A DNA stretch of 64,000 nt, taken from assembly GCA_945877125.1 (NCBI GenBank), contig CAMCQT010000009.1, positions 1-64,000 on the forward strand, written 5' to 3'. The notes beneath the pieces are model-generated. The model did no database searches. It was not told the origin of the DNA and saw only the letters and a list, made by a program, of their open reading frames with translations. The DNA comes from Candidatus Brevifilum fermentans (lineage in GTDB: Bacteria; Chloroflexota; Anaerolineae; Anaerolineales; Villigracilaceae). Position 1 is the first letter of the stretch; every line of letters starts with the position of its first letter. Made by a program: the position numbers and the translations under genes. Shown in pieces: positions 33,909 through 42,293 of the stretch.

Positions 33909-36254
33909 TTATTTTATTAAAGCCGGAAGAGAAATACTGAAACTCGTACCTTTTTGCGGCTCACTTTCCACGCTGATTTGTCCGCCGTGATGCTCAACGA
34001 TCGATTTCACAATGGCCAATCCGAGTCCGTTGCCTTCTTCTTCCCCGTTTTTTCCGCTCCGCACGCGGTAGAAACGGTTGAAGATGAACGGCAGGTCTGA
34101 AGAGGGAATGCCATATCCATTATCTTTTACCTCGATCAATGCTTGATCCTCGTTCATTTTTGTTGTGAGTATGATCGCGCCGCCCTTGGGTGTGTATTTA
34201 AGTGCATTCCCAATCAGGTTGCGGAACAATTGGCGCATTTGCAATGGGTCTCCATTAACATGGACCAATGTTGTACTGGGCGCAAATGAGAGGATTTGTT
34301 GCTTTAGCTGTGCCTGAGATGTAAATTCATTCTCCATTTCCGAGAGTAAATTTCCTATTTCAACAGGTTCATATTTCTTGGTCGCATCCAGATCCATTTG
34401 TGCCAGCGACATCATATTTTGTACGAGTTCGCTCATGGTGCGGGCAGCTCCCTGAATACGGCTGACGAAGTCTTTTTGCTGTTCGTTGAGCGGACCTGCC
34501 TGCCCAAGCAAAGTGCTGAAACCTGCAATGGTCGTGAGCGGATTCTTTAGATCGTGCGAGGCTGTGGCAATGAATTCATTCTTTACCTGGTCTAGGTCTT
34601 TGAAGCGCGTTACATCATGTAAAATGGCAACCTGTCCGCCTTCTTCGATCGGGGTTATCAATGCTGTAAATGTGCGCTGATCCGGCCAGATCACCTCTCC
34701 CGATTTTGCGATATGCGATGAACGTGCATCCTCCAACATTTTGATCAGCGCATCATAGCCATGCCCAACTGGCAAAGGCTGGTTGATATTTGCATTGAAA
34801 TCCGTGAATAATTTTTCGCCGGCAGGGTTTAGTAAACTTAATTTTCCCTGTGCGTCGAACAATAAGATCGCTTCCGCCGCGTATTCCAGTACCGCCGCAA
34901 GTCTCTTTTGTTCCTGTGCCATGCTGGCATATAAACGCGCATTTTCCACTGCAATTGCCGCTTGACTGGCGATGGCTTGCAGAAGCAAAAGATGATCCAG
35001 GTTGAAATAGTTTTCCTGTTCGTGCGTCAGAATTAACAAACCCAACAGGTCTTTTCGACCATGCAAAGGCGCGATGACCGCCGAATGGATGGTTGCATCT
35101 TGTTGACCTGTCTGCCAAAGAGGGTCGTTGCGTGCATCTACCACCACCAGCCCTTGATGTGATTCCTGAATGTGCTTGAGCAAATTTTCAGGAATAACCA
35201 TTTCGGCGTTTGAAGATTCCTGGGACGGCGAAACTTGATAGTTTTGTTGAGGTCCGTTTTGGGTGCCCAGGATGATCATATTGCCCTGAATGGCTCCGAG
35301 TGTTTCTACTGTGCGTCTGAGCAATACGTTGGCAAGGTCTTTAATATCGGTACGCGCGCTCAGTTCTTTGCCGATCTCAGGTAAAAGATTTAACTCACGG
35401 TTACGGCGGCGGATGATATCCTCCGCTTCTTTTACGCGTAATTTTGTGCGGATGCGCGCCATCAATTCATGGCGGTCGAAGGGTTTGGTCACATAGTCAT
35501 CTGCGCCCAGGTTCAAGCCCGATTGCATATCTGAGGGGTCGATGCGCGCGGCAGTCAGAATAATTACAGGAATATGCTGAACGGCCGGGTCGTTGCGGAT
35601 TTCTTCAAGTACGGTAAAACCGTCCTTGTGCGGCATGTTCACATCCAGCAAAACAAGGTCGGGCAATTCATCGCGCACTTTGTCCAGTGTTTCCAAGCCA
35701 TCGCGCGCCGTTATATTTTCATAGCCTTCATATTCCAGATAGCGCGTTAATAAGGTGATGTTATCGGGTCTGTCGTCGGCTACTAAAATCTTGAATTTTT
35801 TCTTTCCCGCCACTGTGCTTTTGACTGGGCGCGTCGAATGTTTCATTTCTTCGATGGCGTTCGATGCGATCTGACAAATACGCTCAGGGCGCACAGGCTT
35901 GACGATCACTTCGTTCACCTTCAAGCGATGCGCTGTCACTTTCAGCCCGGGCACATCATACGCTGTCACAAGGTACGTATAAGCAGGCCGTCCAGCCGGG
36001 TGCTTTTGCATCTTCTCGATCAATTCCAGACCGGTCATTTCGGGCATAATCATGTCGGTGAACAAAATATCCACGCCGATGGTTTTTACTTTTTCAAGGG
36101 CATCGTGCCCGCTGGATGCTGAAATTACATTCACACCAGCCCCAAGTTGCGAAAGTGCGCGTGCCAGTGTCGCCGCAGTATTTGGGTGATCGTCAACGAC
36201 GAGAATACGGACTTGTTCTTTGGGGGTGGGGTCTGGAGTGGTCATTGCGACCAT
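33909..36254 (-). CDS. Histidine kinase with two N-terminal receiver domains
   Basis: I start at the ATG at 36254; a longer frame reaches 36443 but runs through a terminator. The 781-residue protein has receiver 1 (about 10-130, with TDMIMPE), receiver 2 (about 150-270, with LDVNMPH), a GAF domain (about 290-430) and a PAS domain (about 440-545). HisKA has H567 in ASHDLKNPL, and HATPase_c has NLIGNALKY and EGNGLGLAI. It has no membrane helix. The order, with receivers before the transmitter, suggests that it is controlled by other kinases of the island. It lies just upstream of two binding lipoproteins. Confidence 0.9.
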   Translation of the reverse strand: MVAMTTPDPTPKEQVRILVVDDHPNTAATLARALSQLGAGVNVISASSGHDALEKVKTIGVDILFTDMIMPEMTGLELIEKMQKHPAGRPAYTYLVTAYDVPGLKVTAHRLKVNEVIVKPVRPERICQIASNAIEEMKHSTRPVKSTVAGKKKFKILVADDRPDNITLLTRYLEYEGYENITARDGLETLDKVRDELPDLVLLDVNMPHKDGFTVLEEIRNDPAVQHIPVIILTAARIDPSDMQSGLNLGADDYVTKPFDRHELMARIRTKLRVKEAEDIIRRRNRELNLLPEIGKELSARTDIKDLANVLLRRTVETLGAIQGNMIILGTQNGPQQNYQVSPSQESSNAEMVIPENLLKHIQESHQGLVVVDARNDPLWQTGQQDATIHSAVIAPLHGRKDLLGLLILTHEQENYFNLDHLLLLQAIASQAAIAVENARLYASMAQEQKRLAAVLEYAAEAILLFDAQGKLSLLNPAGEKLFTDFNANINQPLPVGHGYDALIKMLEDARSSHIAKSGEVIWPDQRTFTALITPIEEGGQVAILHDVTRFKDLDQVKNEFIATASHDLKNPLTTIAGFSTLLGQAGPLNEQQKDFVSRIQGAARTMSELVQNMMSLAQMDLDATKKYEPVEIGNLLSEMENEFTSQAQLKQQILSFAPSTTLVHVNGDPLQMRQLFRNLIGNALKYTPKGGAIILTTKMNEDQALIEVKDNGYGIPSSDLPFIFNRFYRVRSGKNGEEEGNGLGLAIVKSIVEHHGGQISVESEPQKGTSFSISLPALIK

Positions 36255-36319
36255 TATCTGGCATAAATTATTCTTGGCCGTTAGGAAGAAGAGCATAAAA
36301 GTTGGGAAAAGTTGGGGAC

Positions 36320-36368
36320 GAAAAACCCGCTCCCAGCCTAGGCTGGGAGCGGGTTCAAATCCAATGAG
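36320..36368 (-). terminator. Intrinsic terminator, one of a 49-bp direct-repeat pair
   Basis: AACCCGCTCCCAGCCT and its exact complement form a perfect 16-bp stem at 36324-36355. It is followed on the - strand by a T-run, 33 bases after the stop of the GH5 gene. The whole 49 bases recur at 38714-38762 with two differences. Confidence 0.88.
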
Positions 36369-36400
36369 GAGGGTTTGCCCCTTTTCATTTTTGGCAGTTA

Positions 36401-38581
36401 TCAGTTTTCGTCGATCAGGCAGCGCGCATCTACATAAGCCCAAATTTGGTGCCCACCCACGGGAAGCCCGCCTGTGATGGTGACGACCTTTGTGTCAGAC
36501 ATTCCGGGTTCAAGGCTGATATAAGAATCTGACCGGAAGAATTGACCCGCAGAGGTACACCCCGTTGCCGAGTTCAGGTCGGCTGAAGGATCCTTGTCAA
36601 TATAAACATCCCTGTAAACAACACTGGCGCCGCCTGCCCCGCCCTGATTCTTAATGGTGATGCTCACGTTGAAGGTTTCGTTGGGCTGTGGAAACGCCGG
36701 GGTTAGAGTTACATCTGTAATGATTAGGTCAGGTTTATTTAGGTTGCGTACGGTGGTCAGGTATCCTTTGACAAAATTTCCGAAAACCGTAAGGCTCCCA
36801 TCTGACTTGAGCAGGGCGGGCGTCCAGTCGTGGTGATACATCCATGCGAGGTTATTCAAGTTGTTGCTTTCCATCCATTGAGTAAACGCATCTCCGTAGG
36901 ATGCCTGACTGCCCGGCCAGGTTGGGTTTGTAACATCAGCATCTTCGTAGCCCCACTCGCTGACAATGACAGGTTTTACGCCGATCAAGCCGCCCGTATC
37001 TTTGTTCCATTCCGCGGCGGTATTTGAACCCTCCACTGAATATTTATGATAAGCATAAACGACCTTTGAATCTGCAAGCGGATTGTCTTTGATCCCAGCC
37101 AGCCAGCTTGCCCAGCCGCTGCCAGTGGCAAGCACAATATTTTGTCCGCCGTTGCTCCGCACCGTTTGGATGAGGCTTTCGTAAAACGGCTTAAGACTTG
37201 CCCAGTAGTTTATGTTGTTCCAGTCAGAACTGTCGTGGGCGGGCTCATTCCACAGGTCAAAAATGATGCGCGTGTCTGAGCCATACGTTTGCGCCATTTG
37301 AGTCCAGAAGGCTGTCGCTGCGCTCATGCTTGAGTCGTAGGTATCTGCGGGGTTGCCGGCATATGCTGGTTGATACCAACCATTGGGCCAGCCAATAACA
37401 TGATATGAAATAATGACATACATCCCGTTATCCAACGCCGCGTTAACCTCCTGTGCCAGCCCGGCAAGCAGGGTGGCGCGATCCATATTTTTCCATTGCG
37501 TCGGAAAGATGCTGATGCGTGCCACATTTGCGTGCCAGTCTTGAGCAAGGGTTGCGTAGTTGGCGGTTGAATACATCGGGCCGTACCAGCCGCGCGCCCA
37601 GAACGGGTCGCCCATGTTAACTCCGCGCAAACGGACAGGCAATCCATTGGCAACAATATCTGTGCCAGAAACCGAAAGCCCCGGCAAAATGACTGCATCC
37701 ACGCAGGTATTGCCGACGCTCAGGGTTGGGCTGGTGTATCCTGTGAATGCAGAAACCCCGTTTGTGACATGAATGATGGTCTTGATCGTCGAAATGACCC
37801 ACGCATTCCAGTCGGCATATCCGCGGGTGCCATGTTCCCCGCCAGTGGGGCACATGCTAAAGACATTGGTATCGCCTCTTGTTAGGTGGGCATTGCTTAA
37901 TACTCTAACGCCGCAATTTCCCCAGGTACATTCATCTGTCGGGAAGGTGGTGTCGCCTAAATTTTCGATCATGCCAACGCTGTACGATGCAGTGTTGGCC
38001 AAACCCGTCCGAGTGTACGCCCCAGTTGTCGGGTTGGTTAGAACGCCGGGCGCTCCGTACCCGGCATCCTCTGAAACAAATCCGAGTGCCTTGCCTTTGC
38101 TGCCTGCGCTGCCGTTGTACCCATTGGCTTGCAGGTATTCCATCACCCAATAATTCTGCGCGCCGCCATACGAAGACCCATCCACAACGATGGCGTTGCA
38201 GTTGGCCGGAATGGCTGCATCGGCGCATAATTTATTCAAACCTTGCAGGGTTTTTACGTCAATATCGCTGATCCACGTGGCGCTTGAGTCAAACCCAATT
38301 GCCAAAGTTACATAGCCTTGATTGACCAGGTTGGTGTTCTGGGCAGAGACAGCGGCGTTCACCGCGCCCGTTCCGCCCCAGCCGGGCAAAAATACCACCA
38401 CAGGCCGTTTTTCACCCGTCGGAATTCCAGTGGGCCAGGTGGCAATTGCCCGACCTATGGTTAGTGTTTTGCTGTTCGGTACGAAGGTGGGCATTGCCTT
38501 TGCGGCAGAAAATATTTGTCCTGCCAGTATCAACGTCACTAATGCGATAAGGGAAATTATGCGGAACCAATTTTTTGTCAT
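36401..38581 (-). CDS. Secreted esterase-like / GH5 glycoside hydrolase / CARDB protein
   Basis: The start is the ATG at 38581 with AAGGAAAA upstream, giving 726 residues with a Sec signal peptide. Residues about 35-290 look like an alpha/beta hydrolase, with the nucleophile motif DGSSYGG. Residues about 300-610 are glycoside hydrolase family 5: LRGVNMGDPF, the acid/base glutamate in DLWNEPAH and the nucleophile glutamate in VSEWGYED. A CARDB-type beta domain (about 625-726) closes it and may bind a surface or polymer. It should act outside the cell on a beta-glucan-like polymer with ester groups. It interrupts the signalling island and is bracketed by duplicated terminators, so it may have been inserted. 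Confidence 0.85.
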   Translation of the reverse strand: MTKNWFRIISLIALVTLILAGQIFSAAKAMPTFVPNSKTLTIGRAIATWPTGIPTGEKRPVVVFLPGWGGTGAVNAAVSAQNTNLVNQGYVTLAIGFDSSATWISDIDVKTLQGLNKLCADAAIPANCNAIVVDGSSYGGAQNYWVMEYLQANGYNGSAGSKGKALGFVSEDAGYGAPGVLTNPTTGAYTRTGLANTASYSVGMIENLGDTTFPTDECTWGNCGVRVLSNAHLTRGDTNVFSMCPTGGEHGTRGYADWNAWVISTIKTIIHVTNGVSAFTGYTSPTLSVGNTCVDAVILPGLSVSGTDIVANGLPVRLRGVNMGDPFWARGWYGPMYSTANYATLAQDWHANVARISIFPTQWKNMDRATLLAGLAQEVNAALDNGMYVIISYHVIGWPNGWYQPAYAGNPADTYDSSMSAATAFWTQMAQTYGSDTRIIFDLWNEPAHDSSDWNNINYWASLKPFYESLIQTVRSNGGQNIVLATGSGWASWLAGIKDNPLADSKVVYAYHKYSVEGSNTAAEWNKDTGGLIGVKPVIVSEWGYEDADVTNPTWPGSQASYGDAFTQWMESNNLNNLAWMYHHDWTPALLKSDGSLTVFGNFVKGYLTTVRNLNKPDLIITDVTLTPAFPQPNETFNVSITIKNQGGAGGASVVYRDVYIDKDPSADLNSATGCTSAGQFFRSDSYISLEPGMSDTKVVTITGGLPVGGHQIWAYVDARCLIDEN

Positions 38582-38713
38582 GTTTTCCTTGTGAAGTGCC
38601 GAAGATTTGGTTATCCCGAATTCCTTCAATTGAGACGATTTTGATAAAGTATATCTTGACTGTGTGCGCCCATGACTAGCCCAATTGTCCTAATGTAACC
38701 GCCAAAAGATGAT

Positions 38714-38762
38714 GAAAAACCCGCTCCCAGCCTAAGCTGGAAGCGGGTTCAAATCCAATGAG
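38714..38762 (-). terminator. Intrinsic terminator, second copy of the direct repeat
   Basis: This is the same 49-base element as at 36320-36368, with one mismatched pair in the stem (38718-38749). It follows the stop of the OmpR-type regulator gene by 20 bases. Confidence 0.85.
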
Positions 38763-38781
38763 CAGAATCAACGCCGGAAGT

Positions 38782-39576
38782 TTAATCGGCTACAAGGCGG
38801 TAGCCTGCCCCGCGCACGTTGATCAAATGAGACGGGGCATGCGCGTCCTGCTCAATGACTTGCCGCAGTTGATGAATGTGCCACTTGGTGAGTTCCTGCG
38901 CCTCACGCGCATCAGCCTGATAGCCCTGTGCTTCGGCAACCAAGGTTTGGTAATTTACCACATTTGGAGAGTGCCGCGCCAGCACAAGCAGGTAATCAAA
39001 CGAAGTGGGTGGGATGGTAATGGTCTGCTCGCGGATGAGGAGACAGCGCTTGTGCATGTCTAATACCAGTTCGCCGCGTTTCAGAAAACGGTTTGCGTTT
39101 ACACTGGCGGGCTGCAAGGGACCCGTTACGCCGGTTCCCAGGCTTTTTAATTCTGCTTGCAGGGCTTCGATCTGTAAAGTGATCTCGCGTTTGCGATTTT
39201 CCTTTTGTTGATTCGCAAGAATGCTTTGGGCACGCTCGATCACTGCTTGTGGCTTGAGAGGTTTTAGTAGGTAATCGGTGGCGCCATTTCTCAATGCTTC
39301 CACTGCCGAGCTTAGGTCGGGTTGTGCCGTGAATAAGATGACCGGTAAATTTGGGTAACTGGCGTGGATCAGTTTGAGCGCATCCATGCCGGCCATGCCG
39401 GGCATGCGCAGGTCCATGAAGATCAAATCAAAGTTTGTGGTTTCTATGAAAGAAAGTCCCTGTTCCCCATTTTCAGCCGTGGTGACTTCAAAGCCGGCGT
39501 GTTGAAGAATACGCGCCAGGGTTTGGCGCAGAGCCGCTTCGTCATCTATGATGAGAATATGACCTGTAATGTTCAT
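38782..39576 (-). CDS. OmpR-family response regulator
   Basis: This 264-residue protein has a receiver domain (about 5-125, with D11/D12 and phospho-acceptor D55 in FMDLRMPG), a linker with coiled-coil character, and a C-terminal winged-helix DNA-binding domain ending INVRGAGYRLV, the typical OmpR/PhoB wing. It should bind DNA when phosphorylated. Its start overlaps the stop of the upstream histidine kinase gene by four bases, which indicates a cognate pair. Confidence 0.93.
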   Translation of the reverse strand: MNITGHILIIDDEAALRQTLARILQHAGFEVTTAENGEQGLSFIETTNFDLIFMDLRMPGMAGMDALKLIHASYPNLPVILFTAQPDLSSAVEALRNGATDYLLKPLKPQAVIERAQSILANQQKENRKREITLQIEALQAELKSLGTGVTGPLQPASVNANRFLKRGELVLDMHKRCLLIREQTITIPPTSFDYLLVLARHSPNVVNYQTLVAEAQGYQADAREAQELTKWHIHQLRQVIEQDAHAPSHLINVRGAGYRLVAD

Positions 39577-42221
39577 TGGATCTCACTATTAAGGGTTGGA
39601 AGCCAAATTTTGAAAGTTGAGCCTTTATCTGGGTTGTTCTCTGCCGCAATGCGACCGTGATGTTTCATCATAATGTCATACGAAATGGTCAAGCCAAGTC
39701 CTGTGCCTCTTTGTTTGTTTGTGACAAAAGCGTCAAAGATATTTGGCAGAAGTTCGGGGGATATACCTGTGCCGCTATCTGAAACGGTAAGCAGGACTTC
39801 GTTTGAATCCGGCAATGACTTTGTGCACACCACTAATTTTCCGCCGGTAGCCATGGCTTCCACTGCGTTCATTAAAAGGTTGATGATGACTTGTCGTATT
39901 TGGTCTGCAAGGACCTGTACCAGCGGCAAATCGGGCTCCGGGTGAAATTCAAAGTTAATCTCGTTATGTCGTAAATGGGTTGAGATGAGTGCGTAGACAT
40001 CTTCGATGATATTGTTGACTTGAATGGGGCGGAAATCCTCTACTTGAATGGGGCGGTAGGTGGAGCGCAGGCGTTCGATCAGCGCCGACATGCGTTCCGC
40101 TTCAGAAAGTACAATGTCCAAGTCTAATTTGCCTTGCAAAGAAATTCCTTTTTCTTCACGCAATAGAAAGAGCGCATTTTGAATAGCCTGCAAAGGATTG
40201 TTCAATTCATGCGAAACAGAAGCGAGCAAGCGCCCCATGGTGACCAGTCTTTCGCTTTGTACCATTTCATTGCGGATGGCCGTCTCAACTTGCAGGGCGG
40301 CTTGCAGGTCAGAGTATAAATTTGCCTTTTGAAGCGCAATTGCAAGTTGGTCAGCCACCGCAGAGACTAATTGCAAATCGCGCTGTGATAGATAGGCTGG
40401 CGGCACTTGTTGAATATCAAGCAAGCCAAGAATTTTGTCGCCGATCTTAACCGGTACTGCCAGCTCAGATTTTGTATTTGGTAGGAGTGGAGTTCGTACG
40501 AAGGAAAGCATTTTGTCTACATCGTTTGTAAAGAATGCGGCGTGTGTTTCGGCGGTATAGCCTACGATGCCTTCCCCGGCGCGCAAGCGATGTCCTTGCT
40601 TTTTCAATTGTCCGCCAATTTCGCCGCTGCCTTCACACATTACAAAATCACCAGTTTCTGGCTCCAGCACATAGATTTGAACATGATAGTAGCCAAAATT
40701 CTTTTGGAGCAGGTTCACCACGTCTTTTAGTAATTCCTGCGGGTCAAGTGAGGCGACCAATCCTTGATTGATACGATACAAGGCATTTGATTCTTTCAAA
40801 GCCTGTTGTATGCTTTCCAGCAGATGCGCGTTCTCAATGGCAATTGCGGCCTGAGTTCCCAGTGCGCTCAAAAGATGACTTTCCGCTTCTGTGAACGCGC
40901 TGACTGATGCGCTTTGCACGCTGATCGTGCCCAGCCTTTGATCCCCGCTTTGCACAGGCGCCACGATCAATGAGCGATATTTGGGCGGTTCTGCATAGGT
41001 GACAAAGCGTGGATCTTTTTCAACGTCCGCGATATTGACCGTTTGCCCTGTTACAAGCACCTGTCCGGCAACGCCTTCATTTGGGCGAATTTTTATGAAT
41101 TTCCAATTTGTTAATGCATCCTCATACCCGCTTACCGCCTGTGCTTCGAGGAGTTGTTCTTCCTTATCCAAAAGATGAATTACAGCTTGCTCTGCCCCGT
41201 GGATCAATTCTTTTGCAGATGTGACGATCAATTGCAGGACGGTCTGCAAGCCGATCCGTTCGGTTTCACTGAGTGCGCGCGAGATGTTGGCCAGTGTTTC
41301 CACTTCGTGCAAACGTTTTTTTAATTCAAGATCCTGTTGCACGTTCCATACCGCCAGCGCAATTTGGTTGGCGGCTTGCTCAGCATGTTCGAGCCTTTCC
41401 GGTGTGAATTGATTCGTTTGATTGCAGCCAACAATGGCGGCGCCAAGTTTATGTTCCCCATAAATTAAAGGGATGCTGATAAATGATTTTTCAGCGAAAT
41501 TCTGGAGGGTATATGGGGTTGATAATTCTGTGTTTACCAGGTCTTGAACAACAAGTACGTGACCTGCATCGAGAGCCGAACTCGTCAGATTTTTTGTCCC
41601 TTTTGGATATATCATCGTCAAAAATGGATGTTCCGCTTTGGCATTTGTAGCCACTGGGAATACCTGCTCTTTGATCGGATCCCAACGGGTGATGTAGCAG
41701 CTGTCCGCATTGAGCAGGATCGTAAGATCGTTCGCAAGTGAATGCATCAGCGCGTCAAAATTCTGTGAGGCGATGATTGTCTGTGTCATGTCATTCAGCA
41801 GGGAGAGGAAGCGTTCCCGTTCGCGCAGTTGAGCTTCTGTCCGCGTGCGCGTAATGTAGGCTTTTTTCATTTGTCCAGCGCTTACGCCAACAAAGATAAG
41901 AATTACTGCGCCTATCGTAAAACCGCTTTGATCCGTGACGTACCACGAAGAACTTCCAAAAAGGGCCAAAAGGAAGATATTAAGAAGGATTGCGAGAACA
42001 CTGGCTGTTATTCCACCCATCAGCCCAAAATATAAGCCCGTTATTACAACAGGCAGGCTGCTTAAAGCAGTGATTATTGGACCAAAAGTTGGTATCAAAA
42101 AAGAAGAACTAATTGCATAAAGAATTGTCAGGCTAAAAACAATCCCCCATTTCATCAGATGCGGGCGGGAATTTGGTTTCATTCTCGTGATTTTAGCATC
42201 TTTGGAAACGGGGGATTTCAT
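39573..42221 (-). CDS. Membrane histidine kinase with three GAF domains
   Basis: The start is the ATG at 42221 with AAGGG upstream; the longer frame begins in a terminator. The 882-residue protein has about four N-terminal membrane helices (residues 20-130) and three GAF domains (about 150-310, 320-480 and 490-645). HisKA has H671 in SVSHELNNPLQ, and HATPase_c has LLMNAVEAM and GTGLGLTIS. The transmitter is of the NtrB-like type, although the coupled regulator is OmpR-like. It is probably the phosphodonor of the overlapping downstream regulator gene. Confidence 0.9.
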   Translation of the reverse strand: MKSPVSKDAKITRMKPNSRPHLMKWGIVFSLTILYAISSSFLIPTFGPIITALSSLPVVITGLYFGLMGGITASVLAILLNIFLLALFGSSSWYVTDQSGFTIGAVILIFVGVSAGQMKKAYITRTRTEAQLRERERFLSLLNDMTQTIIASQNFDALMHSLANDLTILLNADSCYITRWDPIKEQVFPVATNAKAEHPFLTMIYPKGTKNLTSSALDAGHVLVVQDLVNTELSTPYTLQNFAEKSFISIPLIYGEHKLGAAIVGCNQTNQFTPERLEHAEQAANQIALAVWNVQQDLELKKRLHEVETLANISRALSETERIGLQTVLQLIVTSAKELIHGAEQAVIHLLDKEEQLLEAQAVSGYEDALTNWKFIKIRPNEGVAGQVLVTGQTVNIADVEKDPRFVTYAEPPKYRSLIVAPVQSGDQRLGTISVQSASVSAFTEAESHLLSALGTQAAIAIENAHLLESIQQALKESNALYRINQGLVASLDPQELLKDVVNLLQKNFGYYHVQIYVLEPETGDFVMCEGSGEIGGQLKKQGHRLRAGEGIVGYTAETHAAFFTNDVDKMLSFVRTPLLPNTKSELAVPVKIGDKILGLLDIQQVPPAYLSQRDLQLVSAVADQLAIALQKANLYSDLQAALQVETAIRNEMVQSERLVTMGRLLASVSHELNNPLQAIQNALFLLREEKGISLQGKLDLDIVLSEAERMSALIERLRSTYRPIQVEDFRPIQVNNIIEDVYALISTHLRHNEINFEFHPEPDLPLVQVLADQIRQVIINLLMNAVEAMATGGKLVVCTKSLPDSNEVLLTVSDSGTGISPELLPNIFDAFVTNKQRGTGLGLTISYDIMMKHHGRIAAENNPDKGSTFKIWLPTLNSEIQ

Positions 42222-42256
42222 TCGTAATACCCTTGTAAGGAAGATTGTTTTAAAAA

Positions 42257-42283
42257 GAGTCCGCAAGTAAAACTTGCGGACTC
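42257..42283 (-). terminator. Intrinsic terminator of the recX-rny operon
   Basis: GAGTCCGCAAGT and its complement form a 12-bp stem with a three-base loop. A T-run follows on the - strand. It starts 10 bases after the rny stop. Confidence 0.88.
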
Positions 42284-42293
42284 CGTAAAATAG

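Noticed and set aside
36255-36443. An extended N-terminus of the double-receiver kinase
   Set aside because: It would run through a perfect terminator hairpin and has no similarity to a domain. The ATG at 36254 starts right before the receiver.
36320-38762. An insertion sequence around the GH5 gene
   Set aside because: The flanking repeats are direct terminator copies. No transposase gene or inverted terminal repeats are found.
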